Positions 25,559 to 35,513 of a stretch of 64,000 nt of DNA are shown piece by piece. A program made the position numbers and the translations under genes. The notes below the pieces were generated by a model. The model did not search any database. It saw only the letters and a program-made list of their open reading frames with translations, and was not told the DNA's origin. This stretch comes from CAZMRF01 sp964568735 (lineage in GTDB: Bacteria > Acidobacteriota > Polarisedimenticolia > JACPZX01): the NCBI GenBank assembly GCA_964568735.1, contig CAZMRF010000004.1, positions 1 to 64,000 of the forward strand. Reading direction: 5' to 3'. The stretch's first letter is position 1, and each line of letters opens with the position of its first letter.

Positions 25559-26920
25559 ATGTCCAGAGATCTCGTCAGGATCGCCAACGGCCAGGGCTTC
25601 TGGGGCGACTCGGTGGATGCGCCCGTTCGCCTCGTCCGCGAGGGGCCGCTCGACTACCTCACGCTCGACTACCTGGCCGAGGTGACGATGTCGATCATGC
25701 AGAAGAAGAAGCGGCGCGACCCGAAGTCGGGCTACGCCGAGGACTTCGTCGACCTCGTCAGGGAGATTGCCCCCGACCTGCGCGAGAAGGGGATCCGTGT
25801 CGTCGCGAGCGCGGGGGGCGTCAACCCGCAGGGTTGTCTCGATGCTCTGCGAGAGGCGATTCGCGGGGCGGGCATCTCCGGGATGAAGGTAGCCGCAGTG
25901 GCGGGGGACGACATCTTCGGCCGCCTCGACACGATCCTGGCCTCGGGCGAGAAACTCTCAAACATGGACGACGGCCGCCCTCTCAGCGCCGTGCGCGAGA
26001 AGGTCCTCTCGGCGAACGTCTACCTCTCGTCCTTCCCCATTGCCGAGGCGCTCGGGCAGGGGGCCGCAATCGTGGTCGCGGGGCGGGCGACCGATCCGGG
26101 CCTCGTCCTCGGTCCTCTCATTCATGAGTACGGCTGGCCCGCCGGCGACTGGAATCGCCTGGCAGCGGGCACTGTGGCCGGCCACATCCTGGAGTGCGGC
26201 GCGCAGTGCACGGGAGGCAACTTCACGCGCTGGTGGGAGGTGGAGGGCTGGGATCACCTCGGCTATCCCATCGCCGAAGTGAAGCCGGACGGCACCTTCG
26301 TCGTCACGAAGCACGAGGCAACTGGAGGTCTCGTGACGATCGACACCGTCTCCGAGCAGCTCGTCTACGAGATGGGCAACCCGGCGGCCTACGTCACGCC
26401 CGACGTGACCGCGCACTTCACGTCGATACGGCTCGAGCAGGCCGGCGCCGATCGCGTGGCGGTTTCGGACATCAAGGGGAGCCCCGCGACGGACACGTAC
26501 AAGGTCTCCATCGCCTACCTCGACGGATGGGCGGCCAACGGGCAGCTCACGATCAGCGGCCCCTCGGCCCGCGAGAAGGCCCACGTGGCCGCCGATGCCG
26601 TGTGGGGACGGCTCAAGCGTGCGGGCTACACCTACGAGGAGATGCTCACCGAGATCGTCGGCGACGGCGTCTGCCACGGCCCGGCGGCACACGCGATGGC
26701 CGATCCTCCCGAGGTGGTCCTGCGCGTCGGCGTGAGGGACGCCGACCGCGACAAGGTGGAGCGCTTCGGCAAGGAGATCGCGCCTCTCGTCACGTCGGGC
26801 CCTCCGGGGATCACCGGTTTCGCGGGCGGGCGCCCGAAGGCTCGAGAGGTCATAGGGTTCTGGCCCGCCCTCATTCGCAAGGATCTCGTGAAGGCCGAGG
26901 TGCGCGTTGAGACGGTCTGA
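25559..26920 (+). CDS. AtuA-like protein (DUF1446), acyclic terpene utilisation family
   Basis: 453 residues with the family opening RIANGQGFWGDSVDAP, then LDYLTLDYLAEVTMSIMQ, the central block GRATDPGLVLGPLIHEYGW and CTGGNFTRWW. AtuA is required for citronellol/geraniol breakdown in Pseudomonas, but its reaction is not established. Here it heads a plus-strand operon with a small AtuA C-terminal-like protein and an enoyl-CoA hydratase, opposite an acyl-CoA carboxylase operon, the same company as in atu clusters. ATG 25559 is supported by the family N-terminus and by the TATAAT 10 bases upstream. Confidence 0.85.
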   Translation: MSRDLVRIANGQGFWGDSVDAPVRLVREGPLDYLTLDYLAEVTMSIMQKKKRRDPKSGYAEDFVDLVREIAPDLREKGIRVVASAGGVNPQGCLDALREAIRGAGISGMKVAAVAGDDIFGRLDTILASGEKLSNMDDGRPLSAVREKVLSANVYLSSFPIAEALGQGAAIVVAGRATDPGLVLGPLIHEYGWPAGDWNRLAAGTVAGHILECGAQCTGGNFTRWWEVEGWDHLGYPIAEVKPDGTFVVTKHEATGGLVTIDTVSEQLVYEMGNPAAYVTPDVTAHFTSIRLEQAGADRVAVSDIKGSPATDTYKVSIAYLDGWAANGQLTISGPSAREKAHVAADAVWGRLKRAGYTYEEMLTEIVGDGVCHGPAAHAMADPPEVVLRVGVRDADRDKVERFGKEIAPLVTSGPPGITGFAGGRPKAREVIGFWPALIRKDLVKAEVRVETV

Positions 26921-26929
26921 GGGGACTTC

Positions 26930-27334
26930 ATGAAAAAGCTCAGGCTCTACGAGATGGCGCACGCGCGCTCGGGCGACAAGGGTGAGGCGAGCAACGTCGG
27001 CCTCATCGCCTACGACGACGCCGGCTACGAGATCATCAGAAAGCAGGTGACACCCGAGCGCGTCAAGGCGCACTTCGGATCCGTCGTGCGCGGCGATGTG
27101 CAGCGCTACGAGGTCCCCAACCTGCGCGCGCTGAACTTCATCCTGGGAGACTCGCTCGGTGGAGGCGGAAGTGGGAGCCTCCGGACGGATGCCCAGGGCA
27201 AGACGCACGGAATGGGGCTGCTCCTCATGGAGGTCGACGTGCCCGACACCTACGTGCCCCCGCGCGCCGGCCCCCGGGGAAACACCGCGCCCCCCGGTAT
27301 CGGCCCCGGCCGCCCCGCTCCATGGGAGCCCTAA
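26930..27334 (+). CDS. AtuA C-terminal-domain-like small protein
   Basis: 134 residues. The core ARSGDKGEASNVGLIAYDD ... LRALNFILGDSLGGGGSGSL ... GMGLLLMEVDV matches the domain that forms the C-terminus of longer AtuA proteins, here encoded separately 9 bases after the DUF1446 gene. The split suggests that the two products assemble into one enzyme. The last 30 residues are Pro/Gly-rich and probably disordered. It is probably cytoplasmic, in the same catabolic unit as its neighbours. Confidence 0.8.
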   Translation: MKKLRLYEMAHARSGDKGEASNVGLIAYDDAGYEIIRKQVTPERVKAHFGSVVRGDVQRYEVPNLRALNFILGDSLGGGGSGSLRTDAQGKTHGMGLLLMEVDVPDTYVPPRAGPRGNTAPPGIGPGRPAPWEP

Positions 27335-27337
27335 TCA

Positions 27338-28126
27338 ATGACGATCACGGGCCTTCGGCATGTCCGATACGAAGTAAGGGACGACCACATCGGTCTCCTG
27401 ACGATTGATCGCCCCCCCGTCAACGCGCTCGGACGCGAGCTGGTCGAGGATTTGAATACAGCCTGCGCCGTGCTCGAGAAAGGAACCGATCCGCGAGCTC
27501 TGATCATCGCCGCCACGGGGAAGGCCTTCTGCGCGGGAGCGGACCTGAAAGAGCGGAAGACGATGAGTGAAGGCGATGTCCGGGCCTGGGTTCCGTATCT
27601 CTCGGGCACCTTCACCCGCATCGCCGCCCTGCCGATGCCGACGATTGCCTGCATCCAGGGCCTCGCCGCGGGAGGCGGCCTCGAGCTGGCGCTCGCCTGC
27701 GATCTCAGGGTGGTGGAGGAGCCCGTCACGCTCGGGCTACGGGAGACGGCGCTCGCGATCATCCCCGGCGCCGGAGGCACCCAGCGGCTGCCTCGCCTCA
27801 TCGGCGCAGGCCGCGCGAAGAAGTGGATCTTCACGGCAAGAATGTTCTCGGCGAAGGAAGCCCACAGCGACGGCATCGTGGATGTCCTCGCTCACGAAGG
27901 CCGGGGGTTGGAATCGGCGCTGCGCGTCGCGGCCGACATCGCGGGGAATGGGCCGCTCGCAGTACGCGCCGCCAAGCGCGCCATCGAGGAAGGGCTGAGC
28001 CTCCCGATGAGCGAGGCCTTGAAGGCCGAGGTACGCGCCTATGAGTCCATCATCCACACCGAGGATCGCGTCGAAGCGGTCAGCGCCTTCAACGAGAAGC
28101 GACCGCCCGTCTTCAAGGGTCGTTGA
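27338..28126 (+). CDS. enoyl-CoA hydratase/isomerase (crotonase family)
   Basis: 262 residues. The oxyanion-hole motif CIQGLAAGGGLELALACD carries one catalytic glutamate, and LRETALAIIPGAGGTQRLPR the second, so hydratase activity is expected. The C-terminus has the usual trimer helix ending FNEKRPPVFKGR. It starts 3 bases after the AtuA-C-like gene. In the pathway it would hydrate the carboxylated unsaturated acyl-CoA made by the divergent carboxylase (like AtuE or methylglutaconyl-CoA hydratase); that assignment is from context. Confidence 0.88.
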   Translation: MTITGLRHVRYEVRDDHIGLLTIDRPPVNALGRELVEDLNTACAVLEKGTDPRALIIAATGKAFCAGADLKERKTMSEGDVRAWVPYLSGTFTRIAALPMPTIACIQGLAAGGGLELALACDLRVVEEPVTLGLRETALAIIPGAGGTQRLPRLIGAGRAKKWIFTARMFSAKEAHSDGIVDVLAHEGRGLESALRVAADIAGNGPLAVRAAKRAIEEGLSLPMSEALKAEVRAYESIIHTEDRVEAVSAFNEKRPPVFKGR

Positions 28127-28513
28127 GGAAGACCGTCCGTCTCAAGGTTCGTACGCCCACCTCGACGAAGGGGCATCGGGCCTTCTAAGGAAGAACGTCC
28201 CCATAGCGTCGAGGGTCGATAACGCATCGGCGGCCTCGTCCTCCCGCGCCGGCCAGCCTCGGGACAGGTCATCCCGGGCCCCGCCATCCGCTCCGAGCTT
28301 TTGATTGCCGGGCACGCAGAGCAGTCCAGCCATCGACCCAACATCTTACATCTTGATTTCCGGAATGAATATGGATAGCCTCCCGGCTCAGTCGCCGAAT
28401 CCGGCAATCGTGCCCACAGGCCGCATTGTCGGCCGGCGGTTCGTGGCGCGCCCGAAGGGCAAGCGCCGGGCTTGCCGACGGCGGGGCGTCCCAGGGAATC
28501 AAGGAGGTTGACG
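28127..28513. other. intergenic region with a 5' hairpin
   Basis: 387 bases without a convincing gene. A perfect seven-base-pair hairpin, GGCAAGC-GCCGG-GCTTGCC (28458-28476), lies about 37 bases before the next start codon and may shape the leader mRNA. It is not followed by a T run, so it is not a normal terminator. No known riboswitch core was recognised. Confidence 0.5.
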
Positions 28514-31500
28514 ATGGACCGCATGTGTTCACCGGAAGCACGACCGGATAATGTGAACGGGACCTTGCCTGATGGGTCCGGCTTCGCGATGTCCTGGGGG
28601 CCGCTCATGCGCGTCCTCGCGTTGATGACGCTCGTGCTCATGGGAAGCGGCACGACCCTGGCCCAACTGCCTCCTCCGAGCTCCGCCTGTCACGTGACCG
28701 ATGGGACGTTCACGATCTGTCCCAACGGGTCATTGGAATGGACGGCCGTCCCGGTGGTGCCGTTCGCGGGCAGCGAGTCCTTTCTCTACGCCGAGCAGGC
28801 TGACCTCGACCCGCTGCTGGCCGGTCCAGCCTCCGCAGTGGACACTCTCATGCTCATGTACGACGAATGCGGGCGTACGACACCGCTGGCCGACGACGAG
28901 TACACGATTGTCAGCTTCACCACGGTCGAGCTGGAGGATGGGAGGGAGACGCTCGAGCACTACGCGATCCACGTCTTCACCGATGGGACCATCGTATTCC
29001 TGGAGAATGGATCTGTCGTCCCTGACCCATCAGGGTCGATACGAGGCACCGAGATCGAGGGGCAAAAAGGAACTGTGGGCTTCGGGACTTCCCCGAATTG
29101 CCCCTTCGACCACATCATCACCGAGTTCGAGATCAAGCTCTCCTCGGCCGGTGCCATCGTGAACGGAGCCTACTCTCCGGATCCTCAGTTCTGGAGCAGC
29201 GACGTGCCGCCGGACGACCCTCCCCCATGCCCCGACCTCGGCGACAGCCTCCCGGTGACGCTGTCTCCAGTGACGGCGCCGGTACAGCTCGGCGTCAAGC
29301 CATATGAGATCACCTACGGTGAGCTAGCGCTCGATTTCACGGTGCAGGATTCGGGGGCCGGTGGACCCTGCCGGGTGACCTCCAACTCCGGTGCGCTCCC
29401 CGTGCTGCTGGATCCCCTTCGCTCTGCGCCTCCGGGCCCGATCCAGATCGCGACGAGCACCGGCAGCGCGACCATCGACTTCAGGAACGACCAGGACCCC
29501 GCCGGGATTCCCCGGTGCGACTTCAGCACGATCACGACGAACTGCTTCCTGAATGCACCACCCGCCGGTGCGGGCAACGTGGCCCAGTGGTCCACATCCG
29601 GCTTCCAGGTGGGGGCATTCGGGCTCGACGTGAGGGATACAGGTCCGCTGACCTACTACGTGAACATGGACGACTTCACGGGATCGTTCTCCTCCTTCTC
29701 CGGCACTCTCCAGAGCGTGGAAACCTACGTGCATGAAAACCTCATCGCGAATCTCTCGGGTATCGATGACATTGCGTTGATCCAGGATCCTCCAGCCGAC
29801 ATCCTGGTCACGGATCCCTTCGGAAGACGAACCGGCCTCCCCGTCGTGGGCGGCACACCCGTAGCCGAGATCCCGGGCTCGGGCTACTTCAGCGAGGCAG
29901 GCATCACGCTCGCGGTCATCGTGCATCCTCCCGAGGGGGTTTACGACGTGGACGTAATCGGCGTCGATGGATCCGCCTTCCAGGTGAGCATGTCCACGGC
30001 TCTCCTCACCGGCCGCCTGGCCGTGCCGTTCGTCAGGGAACAGATGGCGCAGGGTACGATCGGCTCGAGCGACACGAGCTTCGAGTTCGAAGTCGACTTC
30101 AGCTCACCACCGGGGGCGGGGGCACTTAGGAGAGGATTCGAAGCAACGGCTTTCGCCGGAAACGACGATGGCTCCACGGGGCCCGTTGCCATCGGCTTCC
30201 CGATCGACTTCTTCGGTCAATCCTTCAATACGGTCTTCGTCAACAACAATGGCAACCTTACCTTCGATGCGCCTCTGTCCGCGTTCACGCCATTCGACCT
30301 CACGACGACCGGTCGAGCGATCGTGGCACCGTTCTTCGCGGATGTGGATACGAGAAGCGGCAACGTCGTCAGATACGGCAGCTCGATCGTCGATGGCAGG
30401 CCCGCCTTCGGAGTCACCTGGCCGGGCGTAGGCTGCTTCAGCGGCGTCACCAGCGTGCTGAACTTCTTCCAGGTTGTCTTCGTCGATCGTTTGGACATTG
30501 CCCCCGGCGACTTCGATCTCGAGTTCAATTATGACTCGATCCAATGGGAAACCGGACAGGCCAGCGGTGGAAGCGTCGTCTGCCAGGGCGGGGACTCGGC
30601 GCGCGCCGGAAGCGAGGGCGGGTCCAAGACGACGATCGTCNNNNNNNNNNCTCGACCCGTTCTCGGTCGTCGGCCGGTTCCTTGCGCGCCGGCTATTCGA
30701 GCGGAACCGGCATTCCAGGAACGTTCTTCGAGCTCGCGGGGTCCGGTGTTCCCGGCGCGTTCCTCGACAACAACACCGGCACGGGACTGATCCACAACAG
30801 TCTCGGCAGCCTCCAGCCGGGTCGCTACGTGTTTGCCGTCAGGTCCGGGACTCCCATGACGATCGTGGATCGCGATGGTGACGGGGTGAAGAATGACATC
30901 GACAACTGTCCTGCAGCCGCGAATCCAGGTCAAGTGGACTCCGATCTCAACGGGATCGGAAACACCTGTCAGCGGGATGATCTCCTGCACAGTACCGCGG
31001 CCTTCCTCGAGGCGGGACTTGCGGGTGGCACCGTGACGGAGCCGGTCGGTCTCGCGGTCACCGAGGAGCCGGACCTGGTGGAGAAGCTTGTCAGGATCGT
31101 CGATTTTCGGGTCCGCGAGGGGCTGACGGACTCCGCGGACACGCTCACGGAAAACCTCGTGGATGGGCTGGTAGAAGCAGGGCTGCTTCCGGCGGAGGTC
31201 GGCGAGGAGATCGTCGCCGCAGTGCTGCAGAGGATCGATTCGGATATGGACGGCGTGCTCAATGCGGACGATGCATGTCCCCAGTCCGATTTGAGCGAGT
31301 CTGTCGAGATCGACGGCTGTGCCGTCGAGGGCGTGAATATCCTTGGAGCGAATGGGTGCACGACGGCCGACGATGTCGAGGCTTGCCGCTCCGGGGCTAG
31401 AAACCACGGCGCGTTCGTCTCCTGCATCGCCGCCGTCACGAACAGGCTGGTCGCCGCTGGATTCGTCACGGGAGCCGAGAAGGGGCGTATCGAGGGGTGT

Positions 31501-31524
31501 GCTGCGAGATCCTCATTCCCGTGA
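28514..31524 (+). CDS. large secreted NIDO-domain protein with thrombospondin-3-like repeat, interrupted by a gap
   Basis: About 1000 residues. A long N-terminal region leads to a signal peptide (MRVLALMTLVLMGSGTTLAQ near residue 32). Two beta-rich regions precede a NIDO-like domain (VFVNNNGNLTFDAPLSAFTP ... APFFADVDTRSG ... FDLEFNYDSIQWETG). After ten Ns (30641-30650, frame changes) comes a calcium-binding thrombospondin type 3-like stretch (DRDGDGVKNDIDNCPAAANP and DSDMDGVLNADDACPQS). The ATG at 28514 has AGGAGG upstream. It is probably an extracellular or cell-surface adhesive protein. Its last 12 bases overlap the convergent gene. Confidence 0.75.
30641..30650. other. assembly gap (10 N)
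   Basis: Ten Ns in the NIDO-protein gene; frames differ on the two sides. Confidence 0.95.
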
Positions 31525-31956
31525 GACGATCGATCGGCCTGCGACGCGGCGGAGAAGGAGGGCAGCGACGATTCCGACGGAGACCACGACGGGCCCAGCC
31601 GCAAGGCCTCCGATGAGCAGGCTGGCCCCGAGGAGGCCGGGTGTACTGGTCGTGTCGGGCGCGGTGACGACATGGAGCAGCGTGAAGAGCCCTGAATAGA
31701 GCAGGAATGCCATGGCGGCGATGAGAAGCCCGCGCGCGGAGGCTCCGAGCGTCGTACGGACGCGTCCGGGCTCGATGAGCTGCCAGCCGAATGCGAAGCC
31801 TGACGCGGCGCCGGCCAGTCCGGGTAGTCCGACGTACAGGAAGAGAGGCCAAGCGCCTCTCCGCAGGCTGGGGACGAGAAACATGCTGGCGGCAGCCAGG
31901 ACCGCAAAGCCGCCGAACCAGATCGCGCTCTGAAGACGTTCGCGGATGTGCTTCAT
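31513..31956 (-). CDS. small multi-pass membrane protein, unknown function
   Basis: 147 residues with four predicted membrane helices (around 12-30, 37-55, 72-92 and 110-135) and a basic N-terminus (MKHIRERLQ). No motif identifies a family. It converges on the NIDO gene with a 12-base overlap of the coding ends, so it was probably not co-selected with it. The methyltransferase gene at 32007-33017 lies upstream on the same strand, 50 bases away, so the two may share a transcript. Confidence 0.6.
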   Translation of the reverse strand: MKHIRERLQSAIWFGGFAVLAAASMFLVPSLRRGAWPLFLYVGLPGLAGAASGFAFGWQLIEPGRVRTTLGASARGLLIAAMAFLLYSGLFTLLHVVTAPDTTSTPGLLGASLLIGGLAAGPVVVSVGIVAALLLRRVAGRSIVSRE

Positions 31957-32006
31957 TCAGAGGTACCCGGTTCGAACACCAGGACAGCGAGGCTGGGTGC
32001 GAAAGA

Positions 32007-33017
32007 TCATGGCGTCCCTCTATTGGGGAGGTCAAGCCGAACGGGGTCTGTCCCGGAGGAGAAACTGGAGCCGAGGATTCCCTGCCTCCTGGCAACGAAC
32101 GCGAAAGCGCCGGTGGTGTTGCGGGTGCGCGAGCGGCGCTTCGGGTCGGGGTTGAGGAGGGTGCCCGCCTTCCACATCACTCTCTGAAGCAATTCGAGGG
32201 GCCACACCAGGGCACGGGCCGCGGGCCTCGGCACCTTCGGGAAGAGCCCCATGCTTGCCTGGGCGAGGAGGACCGACCACTCCTCGCTCGGGGCCACTCG
32301 CTCCACCGTGAAACCCCCGTAACGCAGGGTGTTGATCGTTCCCAGGTGCGTGTGGTGGTAGTGGCTGTTCTGGTGGAAGGGCTCCAGGAAGGCCACTGTC
32401 CCGATGAAGACCCCGCCCGGCTTCAGCACTCGATGGGCCTCTCGCGCCATGACGAAGGGCCACTGTACGTGCTCGAGGACAGCCACCGAGAGGATGAACT
32501 CGAAGGCGCCGTCGCGGAAGGGAAGTGCGTGCGCGTCACCGAGGATGGGGGCCCGGGGCGAGTCGTAATCGAGCCCGACGTAGCCGAAGCCGGCGGCTTC
32601 GCAGATCTCGCGGTGGATGACGTCGCCGCAGCCGAGGTCCAGCGCGAGGGCTCCCTGCGCGCGGGGCTTTGGAAACCAGGAGATCATCTCGCGAGTGAGG
32701 TGGTGCGGGACGCGGACGCCGGTGAGATCGACTTCGGGCGCGGGGTTGAGATCGAGGGGAGGGCAATCGAAGCCGTCCTCCTCTAGAGGTGGCGTTCCGA
32801 GGGGGAACTCCAGGATGCGGCTCACAGGCTGCTTCAGGCGCAGGTCTAGTGAGCCCGAAGGGGTCCTTGGGTAGTCAGTGCCGCAGGCGCCGCAACGAGC
32901 GCCGCCTTCCGCGGGTTCGGAGGTCGGCACCGAAGCAAGGAGAGCCCCTCTGCAGTCGGGACAGACCAGGGCGGCGTGAATCGCTTCTGAGCGGAGTGGA
33001 TCAGGCAGCTTCGACAT
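32007..33017 (-). CDS. SAM-dependent methyltransferase with N-terminal zinc ribbon
   Basis: 336 residues. The N-terminus is a Trm112-like zinc ribbon (Cys19, Cys22, Cys42, Cys45; CPDC and CGAC), followed by a class I methyltransferase domain: LDLGCGDVIHREI, then GLDYDSP, and a motif IV/post region SVAVLEHVQWPFVMAREAHRVLKPGG. The architecture is common in enzymes acting on lipids, sugars or small metabolites. The tail (about 270-336) is basic and may touch the membrane. No pathway genes adjoin it, so the substrate is unknown. Confidence 0.8.
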   Translation of the reverse strand: MSKLPDPLRSEAIHAALVCPDCRGALLASVPTSEPAEGGARCGACGTDYPRTPSGSLDLRLKQPVSRILEFPLGTPPLEEDGFDCPPLDLNPAPEVDLTGVRVPHHLTREMISWFPKPRAQGALALDLGCGDVIHREICEAAGFGYVGLDYDSPRAPILGDAHALPFRDGAFEFILSVAVLEHVQWPFVMAREAHRVLKPGGVFIGTVAFLEPFHQNSHYHHTHLGTINTLRYGGFTVERVAPSEEWSVLLAQASMGLFPKVPRPAARALVWPLELLQRVMWKAGTLLNPDPKRRSRTRNTTGAFAFVARRQGILGSSFSSGTDPVRLDLPNRGTP

Positions 33018-33114
33018 GATCGAGGATCACGCCATTTCAACACATCCACGCGCCACTATGCGCCGCGCAGAAGCGCGTGCCGCCGCGCCGCAAGCGTGGG
33101 ATCTGTCTCTCCCC

Positions 33115-34314
33115 TCACTCCGCCCGCAGGGCCTCGAGGGGGTCGAGGCCAGCGGCGCGGCGGGCGGGGAGGATGCCGGCCAGGAGGCCGATCGTCACGG
33201 CGATCCCCTCCGCCAGGGCCGCGAAGCTCCAGGGCGTGTGCACGGGGAGTCCTGGGACCAGGAGCTGGATTCCCAGGACGAGCCCCGCGCCTCCGGCGAG
33301 CCCCGCGATGCCGCCGAGAGCCGCGAGCGTGACGGCCTCGCCCAGGAAGAGCGAGAGGACCTGCCAGCGCTCGGCGCCCAGCGCCATGAGGAGCCCTATC
33401 TCCGAAGTCCGCTCTGTGACGGCGATGGTCATGATCGTGAGGATTCCGACACCGCCCACGAGAAGCGAGATACCGCCGAGCGCCCCCACGGCGAAGGTGA
33501 GCACGTCGAGGATCGAGCCCAGGACTTCCAGCATCTGCTGCTGGGTCTTGACGGTGAAGTCCTCCTGCCCGTGGCGCGCGGTGAGCGTGCGCTTGATCCC
33601 CGCGACGACCTCGTCCACGGGCGCGCCGGCCCGGTAGACGACGTCGATCTCCATCAGCCCCTCCCGGTCGAACATCTCGAGGGCGCGCACCACGGGAATG
33701 AAGACGGTGTCGTCGAGGTCGAATCCCAGGAGCTGACCCTTCGACTCCATGACGCCGATGACGCGGTATCTCTCGCCTCCCACGCGGACCCGCGCGCCGA
33801 GCGGGCTGGCCTCCCCGAAGAGCTCCTTGTGGACTGTCGAGCCGAGAACCACGTAGGCGCGGGGCGCCTCGGTGTCGTCGGGCGGCAGGAACCGCCCCGA
33901 GGCGACGGTGAAGCTGAAGACCTGCGGGATCGCTGCGACCGATCCGATGACGTTGGTGCGCCGCGTGCGATCCCCCGCCTGCATCTCGACATTGCCGTGG
34001 AGGATGGGCGCGAGCGCCTCGACGTGGGGGATGTGCGCGAGGGAGGCGGCGTCGCGGACGCTCAAGGGGCGGATCGTCCCCAGGATGGCTCCTGACAGGC
34101 CGAGGGTCTCGGACTTGCCGGGGTTGATGGCGATGAGGTTCGTCCCGAACTGCGTGAACTCCGACACGACGAAGCGATGGACCCCCTCGCCGATGGAGGT
34201 CAGGAGAACGACGGCCGCCACGCCCACCGCGATCCCGAGCGCCGTCAGGAGGGAGCGCAGCCTGTGCGCACGCACCGCCCCAAGCGACAACGTCGTGAGC
34301 TCGGTGAAGGTCAT
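33115..34314 (-). CDS. MacB/FtsX-type ABC transporter permease (second copy in operon)
   Basis: 399 residues with the MacB layout: one helix near the N-terminus (TALGIAVGVAAVVLLTSIGEG), a periplasmic core domain (about 45-265), and an FtsX domain with three helices ending ILPARRAAGLDPLEALRAE. The ATG overlaps the stop of the preceding permease (ATGA), which fixes the start at 34314. Two different permeases with one ATPase and one adaptor suggest a heterodimeric MacA-MacB-like or lipoprotein-release-like machine. Such machines export peptides, lipoproteins or glycolipids from the periplasmic face. Confidence 0.88.
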   Translation of the reverse strand: MTFTELTTLSLGAVRAHRLRSLLTALGIAVGVAAVVLLTSIGEGVHRFVVSEFTQFGTNLIAINPGKSETLGLSGAILGTIRPLSVRDAASLAHIPHVEALAPILHGNVEMQAGDRTRRTNVIGSVAAIPQVFSFTVASGRFLPPDDTEAPRAYVVLGSTVHKELFGEASPLGARVRVGGERYRVIGVMESKGQLLGFDLDDTVFIPVVRALEMFDREGLMEIDVVYRAGAPVDEVVAGIKRTLTARHGQEDFTVKTQQQMLEVLGSILDVLTFAVGALGGISLLVGGVGILTIMTIAVTERTSEIGLLMALGAERWQVLSLFLGEAVTLAALGGIAGLAGGAGLVLGIQLLVPGLPVHTPWSFAALAEGIAVTIGLLAGILPARRAAGLDPLEALRAE

Positions 34315-35513
34315 GCCTTGCTCAGCGCGGCCACGGGGTCGAGCGCGGCGGCACGACGGGCCGGGAGGAGTCCGAAGGCCAGCCCTGTCGCGGCAGCGGT
34401 CGCCATCGCCGCGGCCACGGCCCAGAGGGGCGGCGCGATCGGGAGCGCCGGATAGGCTCGCCCAATGGCCCACGCCGCCGCGTACCCGCCCGCGATCCCC
34501 GCCAGGCCGCCCGCCAGGGAGAGGGCCGCCGCCTCGCAGAGGAAGAAGATCAGAATCTTCCGGGGAGTGGCGCCCAGCGCCTTAAGCAACCCGATCTCCG
34601 CAGTCCGCTGAGTCACCGACACGAGCATCACGTTCATGACGAGGACCCCCGCCACCCCGAGGCTGATGGCCGCGATCCCGCCCACGGCATAGGTGAGCGC
34701 GCGGAGCACGCGGTCGAAGGTATTCAGGACGGCATCCTGCGTGATGATCGTCACGTCGTCCTCGCCGTCGTGCCGTTGCTTGATGATCCCGGTGATCGCC
34801 GCCGCCGCGCGCGGGATGGCCTCGCGCGAGCGGGCCTCCACCATAATTCTGAATAACGAGAAGGTGTCGAAGAGCGACTGCGCCGAGGCGACGGGAATCA
34901 TGACCATTTCGTCGAGGTCGAATCCGATGGACTGGCCGCTCGAGCGGATGATCCCTATCACCTTGAAGCGACGGTCCCCCACGCGGATCCACTTGCCGAG
35001 AGGGGAGACGTTGCCGAAGATCTCCTCCTTCACCGTGGCTCCGATCACGGCAACGGGCGTCTGGATGTTCGGGCCGCCGGGGGGGAGGAAGCTCCCGCCT
35101 CCCATCTCGAGGTGGCGGATGGCCTCCATCTCCGATGTGGTTCCGATGACCATGATCTCGCGCTCGAGGCCGCCGTAGGAGACGGGCGCCGCACCGAGCT
35201 GGAGCGGCGCGACGCGCCGGACCTCGGGGCTGCGCGCCAGGGCGAGCGCGTCGTCGATCGTGAGATCGCGCGGGGTCTCACCCAGGAGGGGTGGTGCGCT
35301 TCCCACCGTCTCGCTGCGCCCCGGGAGCACGATCAGGAGGTGTGACCCGAGGCTCGCGAACTGATTTGTCACGTAGATGCGTGCCCCCTCGCCGAGGCCC
35401 GTCAGCACGATGACCGCCGCCACGCCAATCGTCATCGAAAGGAGCGTGAGGGCGACGCGAAGCCGGTAGCCCGCGAGCGCGCCGAGCGTGAAGCGAACGA
35501 GGTCGGCGGTCAC
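34311..35513 (-). CDS. MacB/FtsX-type ABC transporter permease (first copy in operon)
   Basis: 400 residues with the same architecture as the next gene: helix (LTLLSMTIGVAAVIVLTGLGEG), periplasmic core, and three C-terminal helices ending LLPARRAAALDPVAALSKA. It is a paralogue of the 33115-34314 product, presumably pairing with it. The start overlaps the ATPase stop by four bases and its stop overlaps the next start, so the three genes are tightly coupled. Confidence 0.88.
   Translation of the reverse strand: MTADLVRFTLGALAGYRLRVALTLLSMTIGVAAVIVLTGLGEGARIYVTNQFASLGSHLLIVLPGRSETVGSAPPLLGETPRDLTIDDALALARSPEVRRVAPLQLGAAPVSYGGLEREIMVIGTTSEMEAIRHLEMGGGSFLPPGGPNIQTPVAVIGATVKEEIFGNVSPLGKWIRVGDRRFKVIGIIRSSGQSIGFDLDEMVMIPVASAQSLFDTFSLFRIMVEARSREAIPRAAAAITGIIKQRHDGEDDVTIITQDAVLNTFDRVLRALTYAVGGIAAISLGVAGVLVMNVMLVSVTQRTAEIGLLKALGATPRKILIFFLCEAAALSLAGGLAGIAGGYAAAWAIGRAYPALPIAPPLWAVAAAMATAAATGLAFGLLPARRAAALDPVAALSKA

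Noticed and set aside
28458..28476. A rho-independent terminator after the enoyl-CoA hydratase gene
   Set aside because: The hairpin is good, but no T tract follows and it lies close to the next start codon.
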